Source of the DNA: RGEC01 sp964475595
GTDB taxonomy: Bacteria > Bacteroidota > Bacteroidia > NS11-12g > UBA955
Length of the DNA stretch: 64,000 nucleotides
Direction of reading: 5' to 3'
Assembly: GCA_964475595.1 (NCBI GenBank)
Contig: CAYYXG010000008.1
Coordinates: 1-64,000 of the forward strand
In this document: positions 52,154-60,316 of the stretch, piece by piece
Position numbering within the stretch: position 1 is the first letter of the stretch
How the letters are laid out: each line of letters opens with the position of its first letter
Made by a program: the position numbers and the translations under genes
Notes under the pieces: generated by a model
Database searches by the model: none
Told to the model about the DNA's origin: nothing
Seen by the model: only the letters and a program-made list of their open reading frames with translations

Positions 52154-52188
52154 CAAATTTAAGGCCAAAACGATTGCATTTCACAAAA
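52154..52188 (-). promoter_or_regulatory. candidate promoter of DUF4177-like gene
   Basis: On the minus strand, TTTTG (52184-52188), 22 bases, then TAAATTTG (52154-52161), an exact -7 box, 23 bases before the ATG at 52130. On the other strand, TAGCTTTG (52203-52210) lies nine bases before the plus-strand gene at 52220. Confidence 0.5.
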
Positions 52189-52219
52189 TGCTACTTGCTC
52201 AGTAGCTTTGCAGTTACCT

Positions 52220-52846
52220 ATGAAGTATTTGCCGCTTTTTCCGCTGGAACTGGTTGTTTTCGAAAAAGAAAAAGTTCGGTTGCATATTTTTGAACCCCGC
52301 TACAGGCAGTTAATCAACGAAACGTTGGAAGATAATTCCACATTTGGCATGCCGGTGGTGTTTAATGGTAAGCTGGAGGGCACCGGAACTGAACTGGGAA
52401 GTGTGAAGTTGGTCAATACATGGCCGGGAGGGGAGATGGATATTGAATGTGAAGCTATTTCGAGATTTGAACTGCTTGAATTTCAACCGGTTTATAGTGG
52501 TAAGCTATATGGAGGCGGGTTTGTTCGCGATATTCCATTTACCGATAATGAGGATAAGGAACTGAAGCTGAGAATTGCAGATCTGTTAAAGGAGTTATAT
52601 ACGCACACACAATTTGATGGAGGAAAATTTCCTGATCCATGGGCTGATTTTCATACCTGGATTCACAAATGTGGTTTATTGCCCGAGCAGGAAATTGAGC
52701 TGTCAGCGTTGAATACAATGTATGAGCGGCAGCTTTATGTAATTAATCATTTGAAAAATTTGCTAATTTCTCTGTCCGGCCTGAAGCAAATGAAGGAAAA
52801 AATTCAGTTGAACGGGCATTTTAAAAAAATGTCGAATCCGTTATGA
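52220..52846 (+). CDS. LON peptidase substrate-binding domain protein
   Basis: A 208-residue protein from ATG 52220 (MKYLPLFPLELVVFEKEKVRLHIFEPRY). This N-terminal pattern is the LON substrate-binding domain, found either fused to Lon protease or alone as here; no ATPase or protease domain follows. It probably recognises a ligand or protein, with unknown role. The TGA overlaps the ATG of tsaB (ATGA, 52843-52846), so it is translationally coupled to tsaB. A TAGCTTTG box (52203-52210) lies just upstream. Confidence 0.85.
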   Translation: MKYLPLFPLELVVFEKEKVRLHIFEPRYRQLINETLEDNSTFGMPVVFNGKLEGTGTELGSVKLVNTWPGGEMDIECEAISRFELLEFQPVYSGKLYGGGFVRDIPFTDNEDKELKLRIADLLKELYTHTQFDGGKFPDPWADFHTWIHKCGLLPEQEIELSALNTMYERQLYVINHLKNLLISLSGLKQMKEKIQLNGHFKKMSNPL

Positions 52847-53514
52847 TCCTTTGCATAGAAACTTCCGGAGCCATTGGCTCAGTGGCGCTTGCAGGGGCTG
52901 ATGGGCAGTGTGTGGAAGTTTGCATAACCACTTCCGAAAATGCCCATGCTGAGCAGATTCCGGTTATGGCAGAACAGCTGATGAATCGGGCGGTAGCTGA
53001 AGGTGGCAGTATTGCAGCCATAGCGGTCAACAAGGGCCCCGGTTCCTATACGGGATTGCGAATCGGAACCAGTCTGGCAAAAGGGCTATGCTTTGGGCTG
53101 GGCGTTCCGCTGATTGCTTGCGACGGGCTGCAACTGATGGCAAAAAGGGCTGCATCAACCGGTTTGTCGGGCGACTTTTATATATGCATGATGGATGCCC
53201 GTCGAAATGAGGTGTTTTACGCCATTTACAGCGCCGAATTTAACATTTTGGAGCCCTTGGCTAATAAGATATTGTCGGAGGACGTTTGGATTGAATACGC
53301 GGGTAAAAAAGTGGTATTTTGCGGCAATGCGGTAGGGAAGTTAAAGACATTGATTCCGACATTTTCCCACTACCCTGCCATGGAGTGTGTGCCGGATGCA
53401 TCTTGGCTTTGTTTCGATGCATACGCGCAGCTAAAAGAACAAAAACTGGCAGACCTGGCCTACTTTGAGCCTGATTACGGAAAGGCGTTTTACACAGGTA
53501 CTCACAGCAAGTAA
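52843..53514 (+). CDS. tsaB: tRNA threonylcarbamoyladenosine biosynthesis protein TsaB
   Basis: A 223-residue ASKHA-fold protein that partners TsaD and TsaE to place threonylcarbamoyl on A37 of ANN-reading tRNAs. MILCIETSGAIGSVALAG is the first ATP-binding-like turn, although TsaB itself does not catalyse; IAAIAVNKGPGSYTGLRIGTSLAKGL (about 58-83) is the best family marker and MMDARRNEVFYAIYS follows. Overlaps the LON-domain gene by four bases and precedes pabA by four bases, so the three genes form one run. Confidence 0.95.
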   Translation: MILCIETSGAIGSVALAGADGQCVEVCITTSENAHAEQIPVMAEQLMNRAVAEGGSIAAIAVNKGPGSYTGLRIGTSLAKGLCFGLGVPLIACDGLQLMAKRAASTGLSGDFYICMMDARRNEVFYAIYSAEFNILEPLANKILSEDVWIEYAGKKVVFCGNAVGKLKTLIPTFSHYPAMECVPDASWLCFDAYAQLKEQKLADLAYFEPDYGKAFYTGTHSK

Positions 53515-53518
53515 TGGG

Positions 53519-54085
53519 ATGAAGGTATTGCTGATAGATAACTACGATTCATTTACCTGGAATCTGGTGCACTACCTGACCTTAGCAGGCGCTGATGTTA
53601 CGGTTAGGTATAATGATCAAATTTCGGCTGAAGGCCATTACGATACTGATTTCAGCGGACTGGTTATAAGTCCTGGTCCCTGCACACCGCAGGATGCGGG
53701 TAACCTTATGCCATTATTGTCTGAAGCGATTGGCAAACTGCCTGTTTTGGGCGTTTGTTTGGGTCATCAGGCCTTGGGCATACATTTTGGCTACCGTTTG
53801 GTTCGTGCTGCAAGTCCGGTGCATGGAAAGTCCAGCAATATTCAACACGACGGTAAGGGTGTTTTTTATGGATTGCCAAACCCTTTGCAGGTGGGCCGAT
53901 ACCACAGTCTGATATTAGAATCCATGGAAAAAGATTCGCCTTTGGAGGTAACAGCGCATTGTGAAGGAGAAATCATGGGAATAAAGCACAAGAATTTACC
54001 CATTCAGGGAGTGCAGTTTCATCCTGAAAGTGTGCTTACGCCACAGGGACAGGATATGATCACGAATTGGGTAAAATCACTTTGA
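53519..54085 (+). CDS. pabA: aminodeoxychorismate/anthranilate synthase component II
   Basis: A 188-residue class I glutamine amidotransferase from ATG 53519. The nucleophile is C80 (LGVCLGHQALGIHFG), with H168 and E170 (VQFHPESVLT) completing the triad. The opening MKVLLIDNYDSFTWNLVHYL is typical. It supplies ammonia to PabB or TrpE for folate or tryptophan. No trp gene is nearby and pabA/trpG may be shared, so the symbol is tentative. Its 3' end overlaps the convergent dxs gene by nine bases. Confidence 0.93.
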   Translation: MKVLLIDNYDSFTWNLVHYLTLAGADVTVRYNDQISAEGHYDTDFSGLVISPGPCTPQDAGNLMPLLSEAIGKLPVLGVCLGHQALGIHFGYRLVRAASPVHGKSSNIQHDGKGVFYGLPNPLQVGRYHSLILESMEKDSPLEVTAHCEGEIMGIKHKNLPIQGVQFHPESVLTPQGQDMITNWVKSL

Positions 54086-55813
54086 AAAGGACATTTGTAT
54101 GGCCTCGGCGATTTTTTCCGGAGAATAGCCACACACATCAAACAGCAAATCATTACTGCCATGGGTAATAAAGGCATCGGGAATGCCAAGATGCGTTATT
54201 TTTCCATTGAAACCCTGCTGATATAGGGAGTGGGAAACAGATTCGCCAAAACCGCCGGTAATGCATCCGTCTTCCACGGTAATGATGTGGGAATAATACT
54301 GACCGATCTGCGATAAAAGGTCGGTAGGAAGAGGATGAATAACCGGAAAATGATAATGCGAGGCCGGGGAATTGCAAAGACTAAAGGCCTTATGGGCAAG
54401 CTGTGTGGCGTTTCCTGTGCTGATAACAGCAGTGTTTTCTCCTTTTCTAAGACAAATTCCCGGATGAGAGCATATCGTTTCAGAATCAAATTCCCAGAAC
54501 AAATCCGTAATTGGGCCTTTGGGATAGCGAATGATTACGGGGTGGTCTGCATAAACTGCCTGATGCATCATGGCTTTGAGTTCAGCATCGGTAGCCGGAG
54601 CCAGAATGGTTAGACCGGGAATGCAGCGCAGCATCGGTATGTCAAATGCACCATGATGGGTGGGACCATCTTCGCCAACAAGGCCGGCTCGGTCTATACA
54701 AATCACAACAGGCAGGTTTTGCAGGGCAATATCGTGAATGACTTGGTCGTAGCCACGTTGCAGAAACGTAGAGTAAATGAATAAGAATGGCTTTATCCCA
54801 TTAGCGGCCAAGCCGGCAGCGAAAGTCACCGCATGCTGCTCTGCTATTCCCGTGTCGAAGAAACGTTCGGGGTAGGTGTGGAAGCATTTAATCAATCCGC
54901 TTCCGCTGGGCATTGCAGGGGTTATCCCGCCAACATGGCTGTGTTGTTGGGCGATGTCCAGCATACATTGTCCGGCTATCTCGTGCCATTTTGCGGTTTC
55001 TTTGGTTTCTTGGGCCTCAATTTTGACAAACTTGCCGGTACTATGCCATTTGGTTTGTTCAGCTTCGGCTGGGGCGTATCCCTTTCCTTTGGTGGTTTTG
55101 ATATGCAAAACCCTGGGGTGTCGCAATGATTTTAGGTGCTGCAAACTTTCGAGCAGTAGAGGCAGATTGTGGCCATCAATGGGTCCGTGGTAATCCAGAT
55201 TTAGTGCGGTAAACAGGTTAGGTTCTCCGGGCTTAATACCGGCCAGGTGCTCATTCATAGCTCCGGTCCCTGCATCAATACTGATTTGGTTATCATTAAC
55301 AATAATGAGCAGGTTGGCTCCGCTTGCAGCAGCGTTGTTTAGGGCCTCAAAAGACATTCCGCCACTGAGTGCGCCGTCACCAACAATGGCAATGTGTGTA
55401 GATTGGTTTTTTCCCATTAGTTTGTCAGCCATGGCCATGCCCAGTGCAGCAGAAATGGCGGTGCTGGAATGCCCGGTTCCAAAATGATCGGCAGGATTTT
55501 CGCCGCGTTTAGGGAAGCCGGCAATGCCCCCATAACTTCTGATGGATTTAAGTTGGTCTCGCCGGCCGGTAAGGATTTTATAGGCATAACTTTGATGTCC
55601 GACATCCCAAACGAATCGATCATCGGCGGGGTTGAAGACCTTTAACAGTGCGACGGTTAGTTCTACTACCCCAAGATTTCCTGCAAAATGTCCACCGTGT
55701 TTAAGTATGGAATCTATGAGAAATTGTCTGCATTCACCGCTCAGTATATGCAAATCCTTTTCATTTAATGGTGAAACATCCTCAGCGCTATTGATGGTTT
55801 GTAGCAGACTCAA
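54077..55813 (-). CDS. dxs: 1-deoxy-D-xylulose-5-phosphate synthase
   Basis: A 578-residue thiamine-diphosphate enzyme that condenses pyruvate and glyceraldehyde-3-phosphate, the first step of the MEP isoprenoid pathway. The start is TTG 55813, with no ATG near. H42 (GGHFAGNLG) and GHQSYAYKILTGR (72-84) are active-site elements; GDGALSGGMSFEALNN (145-160) with N174 binds the cofactor; EQHAVTFAAGLA carries the catalytic glutamate and GEDGPTHHG the second histidine. It is about 40-60 residues shorter than many DXS but all catalytic parts are present. A TAATTTTG box lies at 55822-55829. Confidence 0.96.
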   Translation of the reverse strand: MSLLQTINSAEDVSPLNEKDLHILSGECRQFLIDSILKHGGHFAGNLGVVELTVALLKVFNPADDRFVWDVGHQSYAYKILTGRRDQLKSIRSYGGIAGFPKRGENPADHFGTGHSSTAISAALGMAMADKLMGKNQSTHIAIVGDGALSGGMSFEALNNAAASGANLLIIVNDNQISIDAGTGAMNEHLAGIKPGEPNLFTALNLDYHGPIDGHNLPLLLESLQHLKSLRHPRVLHIKTTKGKGYAPAEAEQTKWHSTGKFVKIEAQETKETAKWHEIAGQCMLDIAQQHSHVGGITPAMPSGSGLIKCFHTYPERFFDTGIAEQHAVTFAAGLAANGIKPFLFIYSTFLQRGYDQVIHDIALQNLPVVICIDRAGLVGEDGPTHHGAFDIPMLRCIPGLTILAPATDAELKAMMHQAVYADHPVIIRYPKGPITDLFWEFDSETICSHPGICLRKGENTAVISTGNATQLAHKAFSLCNSPASHYHFPVIHPLPTDLLSQIGQYYSHIITVEDGCITGGFGESVSHSLYQQGFNGKITHLGIPDAFITHGSNDLLFDVCGYSPEKIAEAIQMSFSK

Positions 55814-56184
55814 TTTAATTGCAAAATTACCATAAGTGTGGCGGAAGATACCTACCTATTTTTTAGTTTTTATGTTGAAATACAAATTGGTTTTTTATCA
55901 AATCGTGATGATGGTCATTTTATAATTCACTAATTTGAGTAAGTGAAAACAAAAAATTCAGTAATTGGTTTCATGGAAATTTCATTTTACGGTAAATATA
56001 TATATCATAGTTGTTGTTAAAATAATTGTTTAACACATTGTAATACAGAAATATATGAGTAAAAAAACCCGTAAATATGGCTTGATATACTAAAATAATT
56101 ATGGGTTTTCTTAATAATTATTTTGATATTAAAAAAAATAACACAATTTTTGCAGAACAATTTTAACACAACATAAATAAAATT
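55814..56184. other. 371-bp very AT-rich intergenic region
   Basis: Divergent spacer between dxs (minus) and the AT-hook gene (plus). I saw no gene. An imperfect 11-bp hairpin (56064-56074 with 56099-56109, one G-T pair) has a long loop and no T-run. AT-rich tracts (ATATATAT near 55998, runs of A near 56130) would themselves be good targets for an AT-hook protein, which suggests autoregulation, untested. Confidence 0.4.
56122..56152 (+). promoter_or_regulatory. candidate promoter of AT-hook gene
   Basis: TTTG (56122-56125), 19 bases, then AATTTTTG (56145-56152), a seven-of-eight match to TAnnTTTG. The start codon is 32 bases downstream, giving a short A-rich leader. Confidence 0.5.
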
Positions 56185-56847
56185 ATGGCACGTAAACCAA
56201 AAGTAGCGGCAAAGCCCGCAGCTCCTGCTCCTGTGGCGGATGCAACTCCTAAAAAAAGGGGTAGAAAGCCGGGCTCAAAAAATAAAGTTCAGGGAAAAAA
56301 GCGCGGACGTAAGGTTGTGAAACCCGCAGTCAATGTTTTTGAAGCCATTGAAAAGCAAATGAAGGCCATGGCTGTGGCATTAAAGAAAGCCAAAGCAGCG
56401 GCTGATAAACAAGTAGCTAAAATAGAGGCAAAAGCAGAAAAACTGGTGGAAAAAGCAGAAGCTAAGGCAACCAAGAAAGTTGAAAGATTGAAGGCAAGGA
56501 TGAAAGCCAAGCGCCGTGGTCCCGGTCGTCCGGCCAAGCGTGGAAGAAAACCGGGTCGTCCCGCTGCTCCCAAGCCGGCTGCACGTCGTGGAAGACCACC
56601 CAAGGCGGCAAAGAAGCGCGGTGGCAGACCTCGCAAAGGCCAGCCTACCAAAAAGAGCATGATCCTGGATTTTATGAAAACCGCACCGAAAACTGTTAAA
56701 TCTGCCGATTTGATTGGAGCGCTTTTTGCCAAAAGTGGTGAATCAGATAAAAAGCGTTTTTATCAGGGAATGTATACTACCCTTACCCAGATTTATAAGA
56801 GTGGTGAGTTGAAAAAAGTTAAGGACGGAATTTCTCTGGCCAAATAA
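56185..56847 (+). CDS. AT-hook, histone H1-like DNA-binding protein with C-terminal winged-helix-like domain
   Basis: A 220-residue highly basic protein. AT-hook or similar cores (KKRGRKPGSK, KKRGRKVV, RRGPGRPAKRGRKPGRP, RRGRPPK, RGGRPRKG) occur at about 23-50 and 110-150. Between them, residues 50-110 are a charged helix, probably coiled coil (KKAKAAADKQVAKIEAKAEKLVEKAEAKATKK). The last 60 residues (MILDFMKTAPKTVKSADLIGALF, then MYTTLTQIYKSGELKKVKDGISL) have the spacing of a winged helix. AT hooks bind the minor groove of AT-rich DNA; the layout recalls linker histones. Probably a nucleoid protein or regulator. It has its own promoter and terminator. Confidence 0.8.
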   Translation: MARKPKVAAKPAAPAPVADATPKKRGRKPGSKNKVQGKKRGRKVVKPAVNVFEAIEKQMKAMAVALKKAKAAADKQVAKIEAKAEKLVEKAEAKATKKVERLKARMKAKRRGPGRPAKRGRKPGRPAAPKPAARRGRPPKAAKKRGGRPRKGQPTKKSMILDFMKTAPKTVKSADLIGALFAKSGESDKKRFYQGMYTTLTQIYKSGELKKVKDGISLAK

Positions 56848-56864
56848 AAAGTAATTGCTAATTT

Positions 56865-56890
56865 AAAAAGGGGCGCATAGCCCCTTTTTT
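56865..56890. terminator. bidirectional terminator between AT-hook gene and prmC
   Basis: AAAAAGGGGC (56865-56874) pairs with GCCCCTTTTT (56880-56889) around a 5-base loop, with a T-run to 56890. The TAA stop of prmC (from 56889) touches its right arm. Confidence 0.9.
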
Positions 56891-57689
56891 ATTTTATGGC
56901 ATGCAGAAATCGCAGGTTTCCGCTCATGTCCTTCAGCAGTTCTTTTTTTGCAAATGCATTAAAAAGAATGAATGTTTCAGAGGCATAATCACTGTTGATT
57001 TCAGCCCAAAGTTCGCAACCGGTATGCTGCTCAGATAGCAATGCTGCCAGTTTTTTATAAAATATCAGTGGATCGCTGCTATCCGGGAACAAGGCCGAAT
57101 GGGGTTCCCACTCAATCACATTGGATTTAAGGGTTTTTAATTCTGTCCGGTCTATGTAGGGAGGATTAGAAACAATCAGATCCCATTGTTTAGAAGCATT
57201 GAATGATTCAATAAAGTCAACACATTCAAATTGAATTCTTTTTGAAACGCCGACGGCATCCGCATTTTGTATGGCGATATCAAGTGCTTGCTTATTGATA
57301 TCAAGTGCAGTGGCTGTCCATGATTTATGGGTATGAAGCAGGGTGATGGGGATGCATCCCGACCCGGTTCCTACTTCCAGCAGATGCAAGTTTTCTCTCT
57401 GATTGTTTTTAATAATCAGGTCACACAGCTCCTCAGTTTCCGGCCTTGGGATAAGCGTACTTTGGTTAACCCTGAAGCGCATACCATAAAACCATGCCTC
57501 GCCCAAAATATATTGTATCGGTTCATGGGTTAGCAGTCTGTCAATAATTTCCTGCATTGGCTCTTGTTCCAGGGTCAGATTCCGATCTTGCAGCCAACTT
57601 ACATAGGTTTGAAAACAGGCAGCGGCTTCATCGTTACCCAGAACGGCAGCTACCATTTCCATCCATTGTTGTTTAAGGGATTGCTGCAT
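56889..57689 (-). CDS. prmC: peptide chain release factor glutamine methyltransferase
   Basis: A 266-residue SAM-dependent enzyme that methylates the GGQ glutamine of release factors RF1 and RF2. LIPRPETEEL (79-88) is a PrmC hallmark, EVGTGSGCIPITL (105-117) binds SAM, and NPPY (175-178 in IVSNPPYIDRTELKTL) is the methyltransferase active site. The C-terminus is a little shorter than usual. It lies five bases after the secreted lamin-tail gene on the minus strand, so it is probably the last gene of that transcript. Confidence 0.95.
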   Translation of the reverse strand: MQQSLKQQWMEMVAAVLGNDEAAACFQTYVSWLQDRNLTLEQEPMQEIIDRLLTHEPIQYILGEAWFYGMRFRVNQSTLIPRPETEELCDLIIKNNQRENLHLLEVGTGSGCIPITLLHTHKSWTATALDINKQALDIAIQNADAVGVSKRIQFECVDFIESFNASKQWDLIVSNPPYIDRTELKTLKSNVIEWEPHSALFPDSSDPLIFYKKLAALLSEQHTGCELWAEINSDYASETFILFNAFAKKELLKDMSGNLRFLHAIK

Positions 57690-57693
57690 TCAA

Positions 57694-60276
57694 TCAACGA
57701 TTCACCGAAAAGTTAAGTTTATCTCTTACCCTAAATCCGGATTGGTTGAATGCCTCAATTTTAATCACATAGTTTCCTGCAGGAATTGTATTTCCATCCA
57801 CATTTCCATCCCACTGAATCAGGTCATTCTGGCCCAATGAATAATTGCTAAAAGGGTTGGCAACCGGGAAACCGTTTTCATTGAAAATATGCATGGTTAT
57901 CCAGAAACCGGGTTCGGGCAGCACACATTTAATTTTCAGTAAATCATTGTCTCCATCGTTGTTGGGAGTAAACACTTTGGTTAGCAGCGTAAAATATCTT
58001 TTAGCATCTATTAAAATTAAACTTAACTGTGAATTGGGCATGCCCGGCGTTCCGTATCCGGAAGAGGAAGTGGCTGAGGTCCAGTATTGCCGTTTGTTGG
58101 AAGGAGCATCGGGCTGTGTTTTTTCCAATGCAATACCATCTTTATTGCTAATGATGGGGCTATGAAAATCATCCTCATATACAAGACTATCGAGGGTTTT
58201 GCCGGTCCGGTCAACGAGTTTGATGTTTCCTTTGTCATTGGACATTGTGGGCAAATCCGGCAGGGTTTTAAACGCCCGTTTATTATGTTGGCTGTATCGT
58301 TTTTTTACGTCGGAGGGATTGCCTGTGAGCACAAGATATTCACCGGGGAGCAGCAATCGATTTTCAATAAATGCAGAAACGGAAGCAATAGTGCCCGTAT
58401 CATTTACGCCTGCAATGGCCGTATTTTTCAAGTCCACAATACGATTTCCGGCATTGTATATTTCCAGGTAATCAGCACCGTCTTCCTTGGGGTCAAAAAG
58501 AATTTCGTTGATGAAAACTTTGCTGATATTTTTTGAAGTGTCGGGCCTTCCTACCTGAACGGTCTCTGAAGGGAAAATGATGCCACCGCAGCTTTTCAGA
58601 TTGTTAATGGAAATTTTTTCAATCTGATTGGGAATAAAATTGTGAAGCCATTTTAATGAGATAACGGTATTATCCTGGCTAATTCCCGCTATGCGAAATG
58701 GGTTTTCTCCGCTGGAAATCAAGGAATAGTTGGACAAATTAAACGCAGATGCACTGTCCACCGGAGCACTGAAATACAATTCAGTTACATCAGTTTCCGG
58801 CATGTATGCGTGGCTGATGAATGTTTCAGGTTCTGTGATAGTTCCTGCCACAGAGTTTGGCTGCCCTGGTGTACCTCCGTTACTTTGGTTGCTCCTCCAG
58901 TTATTGTCATTTATACAATAATAGGCATTGTCAATTCTTTCAAGACTCCATCCACCTTTGGCTTTCAAAGCATCGGTGTGCCAGCTTGAGAAATACTCAA
59001 TGGCACAAATTTTTTCTCCCCTATGGTTAAACAATGTGAAATAATCATTGTCGTTATTGAGCGAAGGCAGTGTGCTCACGCCCACCCAAACCCCTAGCGT
59101 GTCCAGTTTTAGTGCGGTATTTTTGGAAATGGTAAAATAGGTTTGAGGGGGAATCACGGAATCGGGTAGTGTAACGGAGCTACTTCTGTCGCTGAGTTTA
59201 TAATTTTTAAGGGAAATCCATTTGTTGGAGCGGTTGTATAATTCCAGGTATTCTTCTTCCGGAAGAAAGCCTACTGATGGAGCAGGAACCGACATGAGTT
59301 CTGTGAAAATCAAATCATTAAGCGTGGCTGTATCGGCAAATACAGAAATAAAATTGATGGTATGTAAGCCGGAAGCATTGTCTGCAATATCCGGGGTTCC
59401 CTGATTGGAAAGGGTGCAATTTACATTGGTGGTTAAATGCTGGGCGAATTGCAAAGTGCATTTCTCAGGAGAAGCAAAGTCAGGAAATACGACCGAAGGA
59501 TTGCCTTGAGAAGTGCCGTTTACAATGAGTGAAAAGTGTTGTGACTGAATATCCTTAATGGTTTCATTGAACGTTACGGAAATCTTATTGGGGTAAATGA
59601 AAGCTGCTTTGACCATTCGCGGAGCCAGTGTGTCTTTTATTTTTTCTCCGATATAGATATTATCAAAGAAATGTTTACCGATTGCTGAGGTTCCGTTCTG
59701 AATGACATGAATCCCTACATATTTCCCTCCCTTTAAATCCGGCAGATAAATGGTGCCTTCTTTTTGGGTTGTATTATTAATGAGATCTTTTCTATACAGT
59801 GAAACGGAATCTAAATTCTTTTCGAGCCATACCCTGTAATGACTGTTAGTTTTATTCAATTCTCCATCCGTACCTGATAATATTTCAGTGGCGGTTCCAT
59901 TCACCATTCTGTATAAACTGATTTCATCTTTGGTATTACCTGCCCGGATAAAATAGCCGTTTTTGGCCTTTTCAACCACAGTGTCGGCGTTTACCCAAAA
60001 CTCTGTGTAATTGGCGCTGCTGGGATTAATTCCATATTGAAATTCCCACACATAAATTTCGGCAGAATCGTAATTAGCTAGGGTGGAAATGCCATATTTT
60101 ACAGCACTACCATTGGAATTGAGCGTTTTCAATCTACCGGATAAGACCTCAAAATCACTGGTGTTATAAATCCATTTTGGATTGTTGTCCAATTCGCCGT
60201 CACTGAAACTATCGGTGAATTGGGCTTGGAGGGGGAAGGTTAAGATGCCTAATATGCCCAATAGCAAATACCGCAT
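57694..60276 (-). CDS. secreted protein with two lamin-tail domains and FlgD-like C-terminus
   Basis: An 860-residue exported protein from ATG 60276 (MRYLLLGILGILTFPLQAQF), signal about 1-19; another ATG at 60294 is possible, and longer frames overlap the GT2 gene. Residues about 20-220 resemble a concanavalin-like sandwich. Then come an Ig-like module (NKISVTFNETIKD), a first lamin-tail domain (about 315-465; ELMSVPAPS, EEYLELYNRSNKWISLKNYKL), another Ig-like module, a second lamin-tail domain (about 590-735; INEILFDPKEDGADYLEIYN) and an FlgD-like C-terminal domain (VFTPNNDGDNDLL, GNTIPAGNYVIKIEA). Lamin-tail proteins of bacteria are often secreted nucleases or surface proteins; no nuclease motif was seen. 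Confidence 0.85.
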   Translation of the reverse strand: MRYLLLGILGILTFPLQAQFTDSFSDGELDNNPKWIYNTSDFEVLSGRLKTLNSNGSAVKYGISTLANYDSAEIYVWEFQYGINPSSANYTEFWVNADTVVEKAKNGYFIRAGNTKDEISLYRMVNGTATEILSGTDGELNKTNSHYRVWLEKNLDSVSLYRKDLINNTTQKEGTIYLPDLKGGKYVGIHVIQNGTSAIGKHFFDNIYIGEKIKDTLAPRMVKAAFIYPNKISVTFNETIKDIQSQHFSLIVNGTSQGNPSVVFPDFASPEKCTLQFAQHLTTNVNCTLSNQGTPDIADNASGLHTINFISVFADTATLNDLIFTELMSVPAPSVGFLPEEEYLELYNRSNKWISLKNYKLSDRSSSVTLPDSVIPPQTYFTISKNTALKLDTLGVWVGVSTLPSLNNDNDYFTLFNHRGEKICAIEYFSSWHTDALKAKGGWSLERIDNAYYCINDNNWRSNQSNGGTPGQPNSVAGTITEPETFISHAYMPETDVTELYFSAPVDSASAFNLSNYSLISSGENPFRIAGISQDNTVISLKWLHNFIPNQIEKISINNLKSCGGIIFPSETVQVGRPDTSKNISKVFINEILFDPKEDGADYLEIYNAGNRIVDLKNTAIAGVNDTGTIASVSAFIENRLLLPGEYLVLTGNPSDVKKRYSQHNKRAFKTLPDLPTMSNDKGNIKLVDRTGKTLDSLVYEDDFHSPIISNKDGIALEKTQPDAPSNKRQYWTSATSSSGYGTPGMPNSQLSLILIDAKRYFTLLTKVFTPNNDGDNDLLKIKCVLPEPGFWITMHIFNENGFPVANPFSNYSLGQNDLIQWDGNVDGNTIPAGNYVIKIEAFNQSGFRVRDKLNFSVNR

Positions 60277-60316
60277 GTGTGCGAATTTAATCATTTGCCT
60301 AGCAAATTGCGTTAAA

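Noticed and set aside
56055..56093. 12-codon mini-ORF (ATG to TAA) with a nearby imperfect hairpin (56064-56109)
   Set aside because: It could have been a leader peptide with an attenuator, but the hairpin has a 24-base loop and no T-run, and a better promoter for the AT-hook gene lies downstream of it.
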